DNA of 64,000 bases from assembly GCA_018697195.1 (NCBI GenBank), contig CM031861.1, positions 2,315,331 to 2,379,330 of the forward strand, read 5' to 3'. This document shows positions 23,001 through 34,345 of the stretch, in pieces. The notes under the pieces were generated by a model, which saw only the letters and a list, made by a program, of their open reading frames with translations, did not search any database and was not told where the DNA came from. Positions within the stretch are counted from its first letter, which is position 1; the number at the start of each line of letters is the position of its first letter. The position numbers were made by a program, and so were the translations under genes. The stretch comes from Certhia americana (taxonomy: Eukaryota; Chordata; Aves; Passeriformes; Certhiidae).

Positions 23001-25664
23001 CGGGGGGATCTGCAGCACCTCATCCACCGGCTCCCTGAGGGAATGAGATAACCACTGGACGAGGGAAAACCACTCCGAGAGCATCCACGCGAGAAGAAGG
23101 AAAAGCAAAATAAATCACAAGCTCGGACAGGTTAGGGCAGGGATGGCGTTCTTGTTTTTGCTCAGGACTGTTTTCACCAGGACTAGGAAAGGCACCCAAG
23201 GGATTTTACTCTTTCTGTTGGGAAATGGAAATTTGGAGACTAAGCTCGATGGTGTCATTTCTCAGAATAAACACAACAGCTGATTCTGTTGCCCAAATAG
23301 TTTAAGTCTCACTGCTGGTTTTAATAAAGCCAGCATTTTACCTCGTGTTGTTGCAGGACTTATTTTTTCCCTTAGCCAAGGACATGAATCCCCTGGGATG
23401 GGTCTATGCCAACATACCTCAATTATCTGGGATTTACACATCCATGAGTGAAAGGAGGTACAAATCTTTATTGTGATATTAGCACTGAATCTTTATGCAC
23501 CTTGTTTTGTTCCTTTTTCTAAAAAGCTTGGAGATCTAGGATAATTCTGGTAAAAGAAGCAGGAATTTTCTTCAAAGCTACTTTCTTAAGGACTTCTGTG
23601 TCTTTTGGGGTAATTTCAGAACTTTAAAAAACAAACAAACAAAAAGAACACAAAAAAATTAAAAGAACGGTGCCTGAACTCAGTTTTGTAATGTTTTGGC
23701 CTTCACACAAATGACAGAGAAGTCAATCAAAAAATCTACTAGATCCATCCCTTAAGCACTTGCTTCATTTCAAACCGGTGGCTAGCAGAGTGGACCCCAA
23801 ATCTTTTCATGTTATTGGATTAGTGCTCCAGCACAGAGTCCCTGAGCAATTTGCTTCTGTCATTGGTCTGTCCTCCCCTGGGCTGTTGGGGGCAGAGGAG
23901 ACCTACACTGATGAAGAAGCTCTGCTCCCAGTTTCCAGCAGGCAACAGGAAAAAAAATTGTATTACTCCTGCTTATTTACTGGATCAGCAGTTTTCTGGG
24001 CAAAAATTACTTTCTTCAGCAGGGAGGAACGACCTCTGGTCAAGAACTTCTGGGCTGAGAAAGTGATCCTGCAGTTTTTATTTAGGCAAGCTGAGCCCTG
24101 AGATATTATCTGGTTCTATTCTGCTCTGGTTTCTCCCTTCTAACTTTAAACTGCTGTGTCCTGCAAGCTATGTCATAACATCCCTCTCCTGACAGCTCTC
24201 CATCCTGTGAGTTTTCATTAAAATCTTGGGGAACTCATGATTAGGCCCTACTTTTTCCAAATTTATCCTTTCGGGCGGGATACTCCCTTTCCTAACACAT
24301 GGGCTCCATGCTGACAACTCCTGAGAGCTTTCCAGTAGAAGGAAGCACAGGTCATTATCCTTTATTATCTGTTATTTGAAACTTTGGAGTGTACCCCAAA
24401 ATATTTCATCTGAGGGGTGCTTGGGAATCCCAAGCCGGGTTTCTTTGAGAGCCCTAAGCTCCGGAACAGCCCAACGGATGTTTATGCAGAACAGCATTCC
24501 TGGTTTACCAATTAGGCTTTTGATGTCCATGGATTTCTAAACCAGTACTTAAGCCACCAGAACACAAGGCAGGTAAATAAATAAAGATTAAAAAAAACTT
24601 TGCAGTTGAAAGCCGGACATCATTAGGAGCTGGGATTAGGTTTTCTTAAAAAAAAACAGCATAAAAGAAAATGGTAACAGGTAAAACACCGTGGAATGAA
24701 GTGATTTAATCCCCAAAAGCAGCAAGCGATTCCCCTGTGCTCGTTCTGGGCTCCAAGCGATGGCATTTTTAGTATCTCACAGGAAACAAACCACGAATGA
24801 CTCAATTTACTGAGAGCGATGTTTTAAGCATTATCTGGAAACGGAGATTTTATAACTTTTTCTTTCTTTCTTTCTTATCGAGATCAGACCAGCCTAAGCA
24901 CAGTTAATTAGCACATATAGGGTCCGTGCTGAGTTATCATCCCTGGGTGTGCAGCAGGGACGGGACGGCGGGAGCACAGCCCGGGAGAAAGCCTGGATCT
25001 GGACACGGGAGCCGGTCCCTTCCCTGAGTGGGAAATCCACGGAGGAAAATCTCATCTCCTACATCCGTCCATCAATGTCTACATTGCCCTCAGCAGAACA
25101 CCCAGCCCCCACCAAAGCTTTCTACGAGCTCTTGGAAGTTGCATTATGAAAACGTGGAAGTTGGGCACCCGCAGCTAAACAGCCCTGACCTTTCGCTGAT
25201 CGGCTGCAGCGAGCTGGGCAGATCGGGGATGGGGCAGAAAGGGTCCCTCGGGATAGAAAACCTGAAAGCTTGGGAAGCGGGATGCTCTCTCGCTCTCGCC
25301 GAGCATCCCCACCACCCCGCAGTGGGATGAGCAAGTGGGAAATGCCCTGCCCGGGGGGCAATCGCGCCTCTCTGCTCCCGGCTGCTCCTGCCCACAACTT
25401 GGGGGGCTCTCCCCAAGCTCCCCCATACCCGGGGGGCCGGTGCAGCCCGGTGTCCGCTGCGGGGCGAGGGGGGTCGGAGCGGCGGGGGCTGCCGCCGAAG
25501 CCCTCCGGGGCTGCCGGGCACACAATGCCGCCGGCGGCTCCGTCGGGGAGGACGGGTGGCCCCGGGAGGCTCCCGGGGACGATGGCGAGCGGGGGGGACC
25601 GGTCAGGAAAATCGCTCACTTACTCGGAAGGATCGAGGCTTTTCCTCTCGATGGCCGATGACAT
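19789..25664 (-). CDS. LMO2: LMO2, LIM domain only 2 (three coding exons, complete)
   Basis: Nuclear bridging factor that joins TAL1/SCL, E proteins, GATA1/2 and LDB1 in blood and endothelial cells; it does not bind DNA itself. Three exons give 158 residues, the same length as the human short form. Residues 1-29 form the N-terminal tail ([28 protein letters not shown]). LIM1 spans about 30-89 with zinc ligands in CGGC, HEDC, CDLC and CRRD. LIM2 spans about 94-153 with CASC, HLECFKC, CAAC and CEQD. The C-terminus is [12 protein letters not shown]. The one difference I notice from human is Glu for Asp in CASCEKRIR. All zinc ligands are present. The start is the ATG at 25662-25664, the conserved initiator; the frame also stays open upstream of it. 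Neighbouring FBXO3 and CAPRIN1 confirm orthology. Confidence 0.97.
20214..20446 (-). mobile_element. CR1 LINE 3' fragment in LMO2 intron 2
   Basis: Starts CACACAATGGGTTGGATTGG and continues with CR1 tail blocks (ATGGGCAGGGACACCTTCCA, TCTGTGCCAGGGCC, GAATTTCTTCCTTAGTATCC). Transcribed in the same direction as LMO2. Confidence 0.9.
22288..22668 (+). mobile_element. CR1 LINE 3' fragment in LMO2 intron 2
   Basis: Longer copy in plus orientation: ATGAGGACAGGCTGAGGGAG, TGGAGAAGGTGCTGGGGAAA, GAATTCTTCCCTGAGG, ending CCCCTTTCCAACCCAAACAA. Intact to near the 3' end but without the terminal octamers. Confidence 0.9.
22819..23034 (-). CDS. LMO2: LMO2 coding exon 2 (LIM1)
   Basis: Encodes residues 15-85, from [11 protein letters not shown] through [40 protein letters not shown] and KLCRRDYL: the whole first LIM domain. 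Acceptor CCCTCAG, donor CTCAG|GTACAC. Confidence 0.97.
23035..25623 (-). other. LMO2: LMO2 intron 1
   Basis: 2.6 kb of mostly unique sequence with no repeats that I recognise, apart from a TTTC tract at 24859-24876. It holds the GATA/ETS motif cluster listed separately, and becomes CpG-rich beyond about 25200. Confidence 0.8.
24338..24372. promoter_or_regulatory. LMO2: GATA/ETS motif cluster in LMO2 intron 1
   Basis: Within 35 bases: an ETS core GGAAG (24341-24345) and two GATA motifs on the minus strand (TTATCC 24355-24360, TTATCT 24365-24370). These factors are known LMO2 regulators; function here is inferred from motifs only. Confidence 0.35.
25624..25664 (-). CDS. LMO2: LMO2 coding exon 1
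   Basis: Encodes [13 protein letters not shown] plus two bases of Glu14. Donor CCGA|GTAAGT. The exon continues upstream as 5' UTR into CpG-rich sequence. Confidence 0.95.
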
Positions 25665-25764
25665 TGGCAGGGCCGGTTCCTTTGTGGCGTGCCGGTGGTG
25701 GGCTCTGCCCCCGCCGCCCCCGCAGAGGCTGTCTGCTCGCGGAGCCTTGTCGCCAGCCGCGCTG

Positions 25765-25981
25765 CCCCGCCGCCCCGCGATGACATTCACAGGATTTCCT
25801 CCTGCAGCACCGAGACACAGAGAGAGACACAGGGGCTGGGGCTGCGCTCCGGCCCCGCACGGCCCCCCCTCCCGGCCCCCCCGGCGCTGACCTCCCATCC
25901 CCGCCGCGCTCCCCCCTCGCCCCGGCCGGCGGGGCCGCTCCCGCGGCGGGCGGGGGGCGGCGGCTGGCTCGGCCGCCACCG
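25765..25981. repeat. Left copy of a duplicated gap flank
   Basis: Aligns along its whole length with 26292-26514, both in direct orientation. Shared landmarks include CCCGCGATGACATT, CTCCCATCCCCGCCGCGCT and GGCGGGCGGGGGGCGGCGGC. It ends exactly at the gap with GGCCGCCACCG. Confidence 0.9.
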
Positions 25982-26291
25982 NNNNNNNNNNNNNNNNNNN
26001 NNNNNNNNNNNNNNNNNNNNNNNNNNNNNNNNNNNNNNNNNNNNNNNNNNNNNNNNNNNNNNNNNNNNNNNNNNNNNNNNNNNNNNNNNNNNNNNNNNNN
26101 NNNNNNNNNNNNNNNNNNNNNNNNNNNNNNNNNNNNNNNNNNNNNNNNNNNNNNNNNNNNNNNNNNNNNNNNNNNNNNNNNNNNNNNNNNNNNNNNNNNN
26201 NNNNNNNNNNNNNNNNNNNNNNNNNNNNNNNNNNNNNNNNNNNNNNNNNNNNNNNNNNNNNNNNNNNNNNNNNNNNNNNNNNNNNNNNNNN
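25982..26291. other. Assembly gap (310 N)
   Basis: Run of N inside the LMO2 CpG-rich region. The sequence on each side is the same segment, so the gap may be artificial. Confidence 0.97.
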
Positions 26292-26514
26292 CCCTCCAGC
26301 CCCGCGATGACATTAGCAGATTTCATCCTTCAAGCACCGGAGACACAGAGAAGACCCAGGCTGGGCTTCGCCCGTGCCCCCGCACGGCCCCCCCCCGCCC
26401 GGCCCCGACACCCGGCGCTTGGACCTCCCATCCCCGCCGCGCTCTCCCCCTCGCCCCGTCCGGCGGGGTCCTGCTCCCGCGGCGGGCGGGGGGCGGCGGC
26501 TGCGGCCGCCACCG
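26292..26514. repeat. Right copy of a duplicated gap flank
   Basis: Begins immediately after the gap and matches 25765-25981 with scattered substitutions and 1-3 base indels. It then continues past the point where the left copy stops at the gap. Confidence 0.9.
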
Positions 26515-27243
26515 CGGCTCCGCGCCCGGTGCTCAGCGGCTCCGCACGGGCAGCTCCGCACAGGCTCCGCGCCCCGGCGGCAGCGCTGCGAGCGGCGGCG
26601 GCAGCAGCATCCCCGGGATTATTATTACTCCGTGGCTCAGCCCCGGCTCTCTGGTTTCATTTCCTTTTTCCTGATCACGATTCAAATACAATAGAAGGAA
26701 ATCACACTTAAAGAGACAGCTGCCCGTTTCTTAACTGCACTCCCGGGGATTCGGCAATACAAACAGCAGCATCACGACTCGCTGGGTTCCTTAAAGAGAC
26801 AGAGCGGGGCTCCCCGGAGCCAGGGCTGGGGGCTGCCGAGGCGTTCTCACGTTATTATTATTCCCTTACTAACGCTGTCTCTGTATGCAGGCAGGTGGGC
26901 GACTTGAGATTGATCCCAAGGGCTGGGGGGGGGAAAAAAAAAAAAAAAAGCGCCTGGTTCCGGATTGTGCCGCCTGCTCAGCTGCACACAGGAGCGGCAC
27001 TCACCATCCCTCTCCTCGCCCTCTCCCTGTCTGACACGAACATGCACATGCCCACACGCACACATGGGCTTGTACGGCACTAGGAGAGCCGCAGGTAGAG
27101 ATCCCGAGCATTATTTGTCCACCCAGAGTTCTAACTGGTCTGCTTAGTTGTGTCTCACTTACAGCCCCGAGTGAACACTTGCTTCCAGACACCCCCGGGT
27201 TCTTGGCTAGCTGTGTAACAAATTTACACCCTGGCACCGCGGG

Positions 27244-27263
27244 ATGCTAATGAGCTATAAAAG
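27244..27263 (+). promoter_or_regulatory. Octamer-like plus TATA motif pair
   Basis: ATGCTAAT (27244-27251) lies four bases before TATAAAAG (27256-27263), pointing away from LMO2. No gene follows, so at best it could drive a non-coding or divergent transcript. Confidence 0.25.
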
Positions 27264-30200
27264 CCGGCGAGTACCAAGTATCGATCTGTAATTAATCCAA
27301 GAAGGCCAAAGATGGGGAAGGTCCTGCCTGAATTCCTCTATTTTCCCTCCCACCCTTCTTCCTCTCCATCAGCACAGCCCGTCCCGGAAAGGACTGATTT
27401 ACAGCGCCGGAGTGAAAACTATTGCAGCAATCCGAGCTTTTGCCAGGCTCCGTGGCATTAGACACAAGCTGGCCCTTGCTGCAGGCAGAGTTCTGGATGA
27501 GATGAACTGCTTGCCCTGATAATTCCTTTAAAAACAGTAAAGAAATATCGGTAATAAAGCCCCGGAGAGTAGTAGTAGCGGCAATATTTCGCTTCTATAT
27601 TAATTCCCTGAAGAGAAATGTATTTGATGTCTATTTTTATGACTACATTCTCTTTTTTTTCCAGCTTTTTGGCAGCTGGGGATATAATATCTGCAATACA
27701 TTAATGAGCCCGATCCAAAGATTAGTAGTGTCAGCAGAAGGACTGTTATTCCTTTCAAGGGGTTTTGAACCAAGCTCTTGAAATACTTTAGAGCTATCAC
27801 TGGTCATTAGAACACATCTTTCTTATTCTTTAAACACATTATCTCCAGTGCATTTTAAGCTATTACAGCAGGACAGTCACTCTCATTTCTGTTGAAGGAA
27901 AAGGCTCTTTTGTTAGGTTTTCACAGACAGGACTGAATTATATGATGGCTATTTAATTTCTGGTGTGTTTACCCTGTGATCAGCAAAGTAAAATAAATGT
28001 AAATCTTGCCAGAAGACTGAATAACTAAACTATTGCAAGACTCTACAAAAAACAACAAAAAAAAAGTCAAGAACTTCACTTGGTTAAAAAAAGAATCAGA
28101 AATTGAATTAAAGGTGGCTCAAAAACACGCAGACAGACATCAAACATGTTTAAAAAAACCCAAGACATTTTTATGAGCTTGGTTTCTCCAGTGTCTCAAG
28201 GTTTATTAAAATATAAACTCTTAAAATATAAAAAGCAAACTTTCCCTGATGATTGGGGTACTCATATTCGGGTAAACTCCTGATGGAATAATGTGAGCAC
28301 CTCCACAATGCCGGTGAATGTTCTGCTCTCAGAGGTTGTGCACACATTGCAGACACGCTGGCCTGCTGCCCCCTTCTATTTATTTTCCCAAAATTCACAG
28401 GAAATTAATATATTTAAGACCTCTGTGCCTTTGTGTGTCTAAAAGAGTTCAAAAGTTTTGGTGGGGGACAAAAGCATCAACATTGGCACATAAGGAATTA
28501 CTTAATTCCTTAGAAAAACAACATCAAAATGAGAACTAACAATACACAGTGGCCAGTGATTACTGGAAAAAAACAATTTTTAAGTTTTAGCAATTCCTTG
28601 CTTTGCTCAGACCACCTCAGATCTGGCAGATAATGAGATATTTCTCATATTCATAGTTGAGCACATGCACTGAGGAACTTTCCCTGCATTGCCAGATCAA
28701 TCCCTTCACCTGCAGAAAAGCTTTTCTGCATAAAATCAGTGGAGCAATGTGCAACGTAGAAGTTGAAGGGATCAATTGGTATGTATTTCATTTTTTCAGT
28801 CAGATCCAGAACAAACTTTCCTAGATGAAGTCAGATCTTTAAGCACAGAACTTGTGATAGTGCTGGGATCACTCCATGGGCCTGCAAGCACCATCTGTCT
28901 CCTCATCTAAAGTAATTGTAATTAAAACTGTGAGATTATTTCTTGTTTTCTGTTGGTCCTGCGAGGGAGAGATGCCAGGCAAAGTCGTGAGCAAAGAAAA
29001 GTGGAAAAAAAGCTGGATCTGCAGCAAAAGGCTCAGCAAGAAGGTCCTCAGAATGCTGACTGAGAGCTGCATCTTCAAATACATCTGAAGAACAAAGCCA
29101 TACACCTTTTTGGGACAATTCCATTTTCATTTATTGAGTTTACATGTAATGAACTCTTGCTCTGGACAATGCAATTTGGCCTTTCCAACTGAGGACTTTC
29201 TGTGCCACCAGAACAGGTGACCAGTAATCAAGAAGGACTTCTTTTTTCTTCACCTTGAGCAAGTCCCTTAATACCTCTTTGCCTCAATTTTCCCATCTGC
29301 AAATGTTTACTTTCCTCAGCAGAATTGGCTGTTGATTTACTTTTGCCTCCCGCTGAAAAACGTTCCCAAAGACAAAGTGTTATTCAGCACTGGAATTGGT
29401 GGTGCCGACATTTCCTGCCCAGGCACAAAAAGACCAGCACTATTTTTAGTGAGGGCTTTTCTTTCCATTGTTTCTTTGTGAAGCTGGATTTTCCAGTGCT
29501 CTTTAGTGTGGCTTTTTTTTGTGTGTGTATGTGCATATATGTTCATTGATTGAAGATCCTGAGGGATGAGTTTTGGTTTCAATTAGCTTTTTTTAATAAA
29601 GATCATGCTATAGACTAATTATTGGAGCATGGCTGAGGTCAAATCTGCTGTTAGAGACTACATTTAGCATTCAGGGCTTGGAATAATGTGCCATGAATAA
29701 GTCAGCTGGACTTTTCTCGATGTTTCTCAATAAGAATTTAATGTAAAGCTGCATCATTTCTGTGAATGGTGTAATCTAAAGAAATAGCTCAAGGGGTCTG
29801 TTTCCAAAGAAACATTGTCTCTTGCACTCAGGGAGTATTTTCAGCTTGGTTTTGGAAGGCCAAAATATCATCATCACCACTCAGCCTCAGGTTGTTCCTA
29901 CCTTTATTCCCTTGGTATATCCCAGCTTTATCCCCCCTATAGCTTATGGATACTATTGAGCTATTTCAGGTCACCCTCATTTAGAGAAGTCTGTGTTCAG
30001 TAAGATTAACTTTGCTGCCCTCAATAGCCAGTAATGCTGGTTGCCTAAAAATGCAGTTTATGAAGATTGAAGTCTCTGCATAGATGGAAGAATTAAATCT
30101 CGGTGACGGTGGCCTAGATTTCCTGTTAATGCTTTCTGTGGGAGAGAAAAGTCAGGACTGTGACTAAAGGTGAACAATTAACACAAAAGGTGGCATAAAG

Positions 30201-30464
30201 GAATCAAGATTTCTGCAATTTGGGCTGTCTTCTGCTGCTGAGCCACCATTTGATGATAGAATCACTACTCCAATCCACCTGTTTGCAAGGATTCTCCTCT
30301 TTCCCATCACACACTGGATTGAAGCCTTGACCTGCCAGCCCCTGGGATGAGGCTCTGAAGTAATGGAAATTTTGGGTTGCTTTGGGTTTCTTGAACCCAA
30401 ATTTGACACCACAGAACCAGGACCTTGGTCTCTTAAAGAACACAGAATATTTGAGGAGGAATTT

Positions 30465-30531
30465 GGAGGCTGGAACTGGGGGATTTCTAAGGTCCCTTCC
30501 AAGCCAAACCATTCTGTGATTTCATGATTCC
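30465..30531 (+). mobile_element. CR1 LINE extreme 3' fragment
   Basis: Contains AAGGTCCCTTCCAAGCCAAA and CCATTCTGTGATTTCATGAT, the CR1 3' end and its terminal octamers. Confidence 0.85.
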
Positions 30532-32237
30532 ATATAAACCAAGGAGATGGGACTGTGCCACTGGAGAACCAATGCTGCACCAATAGTTACTCATATCACC
30601 ACAGTGTCATAATAATGGTGTGAAGGGCACCACATAATTCAAAGAAAAAAAATTAAAAATTGTATTTATTCCCTCTTCATGAACCTGGAAATTTTGTTTC
30701 AGCCAGTAAATTCTGGTCGGTCTGTGTGCTCTCCTCGAATGCTGTTTTGATTTTGTTGGGTTTTTTTTTTTCATATCAAACCCTCCTCATCATTCTCCTA
30801 ATTAGCACATTTTCTAAATTCCCTGAGGACAGAGGTGGATAGAGAGGATAAAGAGTTGTCACTGAGTGATAACCACATGCACTGACTTGAACACACTTTG
30901 GAGGCTTTTGGTGAAGTGTGACTCAGAGAACTTACAGACTTCTGACCAAGGACACACTTCTCTTTTTGGGGCTTAACCCTTCCTTTGAACTGGAAGAAAA
31001 CAAACCAGAACAATAAAAACCACACTCAGGGCGAGGTTTGCCCTGGGACTGTGAGGTCCAGACGTTAGATAAGGTTCCTGGTGCATAAAGAAGTCTGGGC
31101 AGTTACAAAGTTTTGTTTTGTTTTGCCTGATTTTCTCCCACAAGCAGCAAAGATGAGGAAAAAAACCCACCCAGCCCAGCAGCTGTGTTTATAGCCCAGA
31201 GAAATCTTCAACTACAGATCACATCAGGGATGATGAAAAGTTAGTTACAGGCAGTCAGATGAAGGGATATTTCACTGCAAAAACGTGAAAGGTTCCCCCT
31301 CCCCATTTCCTCCCTCTTCTTTTATTGATTTCTCTTGCTGCCTTGCACGCAAGCCAGATCCAATTACTCTGTCATGGTTTTCATAAGGCTACTGCTCTAC
31401 ACTACAGTCCTTTCAAGTAATTCCCTCTTTTTCCACGGTAAATACTCTCTCCTATGCTGATGCATGGGAATGACCCCAGTAGGGCACTGGGGAGAGTTTT
31501 GACTTGGGCATTAAATATCTCATCCCAAGCCATTCATGTCAAGGGAGAGACACATCTGAACCAAAATGGGCTTTGAGTTGGACCCACAAATAATTCTAGT
31601 TTAGAAAATAAACGGTGACTTGGGAATGCAATTCTCTCAGGGAAAATTTCAGGGGGAGTCATAGACAACCAGAGGCTATAGCTCAAGCTCTACTGTGCAT
31701 ATATACAGACGCAGATATGTATATATATATTTATGTATTTATGTTGTTGGGTTTTTTTACACATTTCTATGTAGTATGTGTATAATTATGCATTTGTGAA
31801 CACAGAGACACTTGCAGACTTGCAGGTCTTCATCTTGTGCTCTTTTCTAAGCTGTTTTCCAACAAAAGCAGCTTTTCCAGATTACAGGCTCTAGTCAACA
31901 CACTCCTTCATGTGACACCTTGGAGAGTCACCAGGTAGACTCAATAACCTTGGCACTAACGAGCAATATGACCAGGAAATCTGACATCATTCTAGAAACC
32001 CATCAATCCTCTCATTCCCCCGTGGAACGCTGTTATTTCTGCTCTTAATTCCTTCTAGGGTTCAACACTCAATGAATCAATATTCCCTAATTAAGAGTTT
32101 TAGAAGGTGGATTTAATGAGGAAGTCTGATGTCACCCAGTTCCCTGGACCAGGGAACCAGCAAGAACTCCTGCTGAGTGGCTGCCCCATCCCATTGCACA
32201 GACAAATCTCTAAGAATACATGGCCTGGGGACTGTGC

Positions 32238-32312
32238 AATCATAGAATCATGGAGTGGTTTGGCTTGGAAGGGACCTTGAAGGACCATCTCGTTCCAACC
32301 CCCCTGCTGTTC
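32238..32312 (-). mobile_element. CR1 LINE extreme 3' fragment
   Basis: Reads AATCATAGAATCATGGAGTG then GTTTGGCTTGGAAGGGACCT, the reverse complement of the CR1 3' end. Confidence 0.88.
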
Positions 32313-32718
32313 ACAATAAGGTGCTGACACTTGATGTGCAAGCACCATGGAGGAAAAGCAGCCAGAAGAAAAACAAACAGCTCGATTCACTATTGTTCCA
32401 CCAGCTCCAATTAGAGCTGCAGCGCAGAGGAGCCACGCTCACCTCAGCTTGCAATATCAGCACTTGCTTTCCCACATTCCCTGTGGAAATTCATCTGACA
32501 CCTTTTGTGCCCTGAGTCTGCCCAAGTTTCACTCACAGACCTGTGTGCTGGACCACTTCACATCCCCTAATTCGCCTTCCTTCACTGGCCTACCTTCTGC
32601 TGATGAAATTTCATCACTTGGGAATGCCTGATGCATCCTTTCAATTCCTTCTAATTTTTTTCCTACCTAACAAGGCTCTGTCCCAAGCATACCAGCCACC
32701 TAATTACTAACCTTGACC

Positions 32719-32750
32719 TTGGGAAAAAAAAAAAAAAGAAAAAAAAAAAA
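32719..32750. repeat. A-rich tract
   Basis: Two runs of A separated by a single G. Confidence 0.9.
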
Positions 32751-34287
32751 GCAACAGAGTGCATTTAATAACAACCCCAGTGAGCTGAGGCAGCTTTACA
32801 ATTATGTTGCATAATGTAGTCATGAGGAGAGGGTTACCAGGGAGATAATGGTAAACATCAGCCTTAATTCTGTCTGAAAAATAATTGGAGTGGTCTCCCT
32901 TTGTGGCTGGGGGAGAGGAGAAAATTGGATGGGTAAATTTCCAGTTACTGCAGATGTTAGTGGAACATGCTGCACTCCACCACTGAGGGAATTATTAGCT
33001 GCCTCTGGATGCCATGGCTATGAGTTGTCTGGCTAACTCCCCACGCACACAAGCCTGTGGAGAAGTCTCATTTCAGGGAGGAAAGAGCATTGGTTCCAGC
33101 ACAACTGGGGTCTCTCCACGCTGTTACTGCATCTCTTTACAGTGACCCTACCAAAATCGTATTTGTTGGAGTATTCATCAACCCTGACACATTTTTTACA
33201 TAGACAGTCTCTGTGAAGTGCTCTTGCTGCAATCCTCACGCCTCTTCTCTCTGCACCAGTCACCTCTGGAGCTCCTGGCTGGCCTCTGGAGCACCTCCAC
33301 AGCTGCCAGCAATGCCATATCCCTGCTCTGGCAGGATGTGGGGAGGGCAGGTGTGTGCCAGAGCAGGAGAGCTGGGATGCTGAGCGGTTCGCTGGCAGAG
33401 CATCCTGTCCTGTCCCACCCCATCTGGTCACCACCATCCACCCACTGCTGAGTTTTCTTCCCTCATGTGCAGACCTGGTGTCACTGGGCCAGTCTCAGGT
33501 GGAAATAAGCCCGGAAGAAGAAAAATATTCTTGTTGGAGAAATTCTGGTTGGAGTGCACCCTTCCCTGGAGCTCTCCTTTCTGGTTTCTAAGCCCCTTTG
33601 AGGACTTTTTCAGTGCTGTCGCCACCCAGAAGCTTCAGTTTCTCTTCCTGGCCATCAGGAACAACAACAAAGCCTTGGGAAGCCTGGACATACTTCCCTG
33701 CATTTTCTGTCTCAGCCAGAGACTGCACCTGAGGCCAGGTGCCTCTCACCTTTCCTGCACTTCAGCTCTCTCCCAGATATTTTAGGCAGCGAGTCCATCA
33801 GCCTTTATTTATATTTAGAGCAGGCATTTAATTCCAAAACCACAGGGGCTGAGCACTCTCAGATTAATTTGTGGTTTCAATTCCCCTTTGACTGAGCTGT
33901 AGAGTCACCTAAGCACAGTGACAGGTAGGTGCAGCAGCTCCTATCACACTCTCCCTATCAACCAGCCTTCCAGCAACGTCTGAAGGCGGAATTATTCAGC
34001 ATCCCCTATTAATATTTAAGTGAAGGCAGTGTTACGAAGCCACCTCTGTTTTTCAGCCTGAAGTTTCTGTCAGCCCTGGTGCTGCTTTGCAGTGGATTTG
34101 GAGGAGCAGGGGCTGGCACAGGAGATCCTGGCTGCTGGATCCCAGCAGTGCAGTGGGCAGCACTGGGAGCTCTGGTGGCTGTGGGACATGGAGAGAGAGA
34201 ATCAGGACCAGTGGGCAAACCCCTGGTGGGCAAATGGTTTCCAGTGCTTGTGGCTCTCACACTTCCCATCTTCTGTGGTGTGTCAGG

Positions 34288-34345
34288 GGGTGGAACGAGA
34301 TGGTCTTTAATGCCCCTCCCAACCCAAACCATTTCACGATTCTCT
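34288..34345 (+). mobile_element. CR1 LINE extreme 3' fragment
   Basis: GGTGGAACGAGATGGTCTTT followed by CCCAACCCAAACCATTTCAC, a diverged CR1 3' end. Confidence 0.78.

Larger units (their letters stand above)
25200..26720. promoter_or_regulatory. LMO2: LMO2 proximal CpG-rich promoter / 5' UTR region
   Basis: GC-rich, CpG-rich block around the LMO2 start exon, interrupted by a 310-base gap. In mammals the proximal LMO2 promoter lies just upstream of this exon. The transcription start cannot be placed because of the gap and the duplicated flanks. Confidence 0.65.

Noticed and set aside
25689..26711. Plus-strand open frame across the LMO2 gap
   Set aside because: Spans 310 Ns and GC-rich duplicated flanks; antisense to the LMO2 5' region with no family signature.
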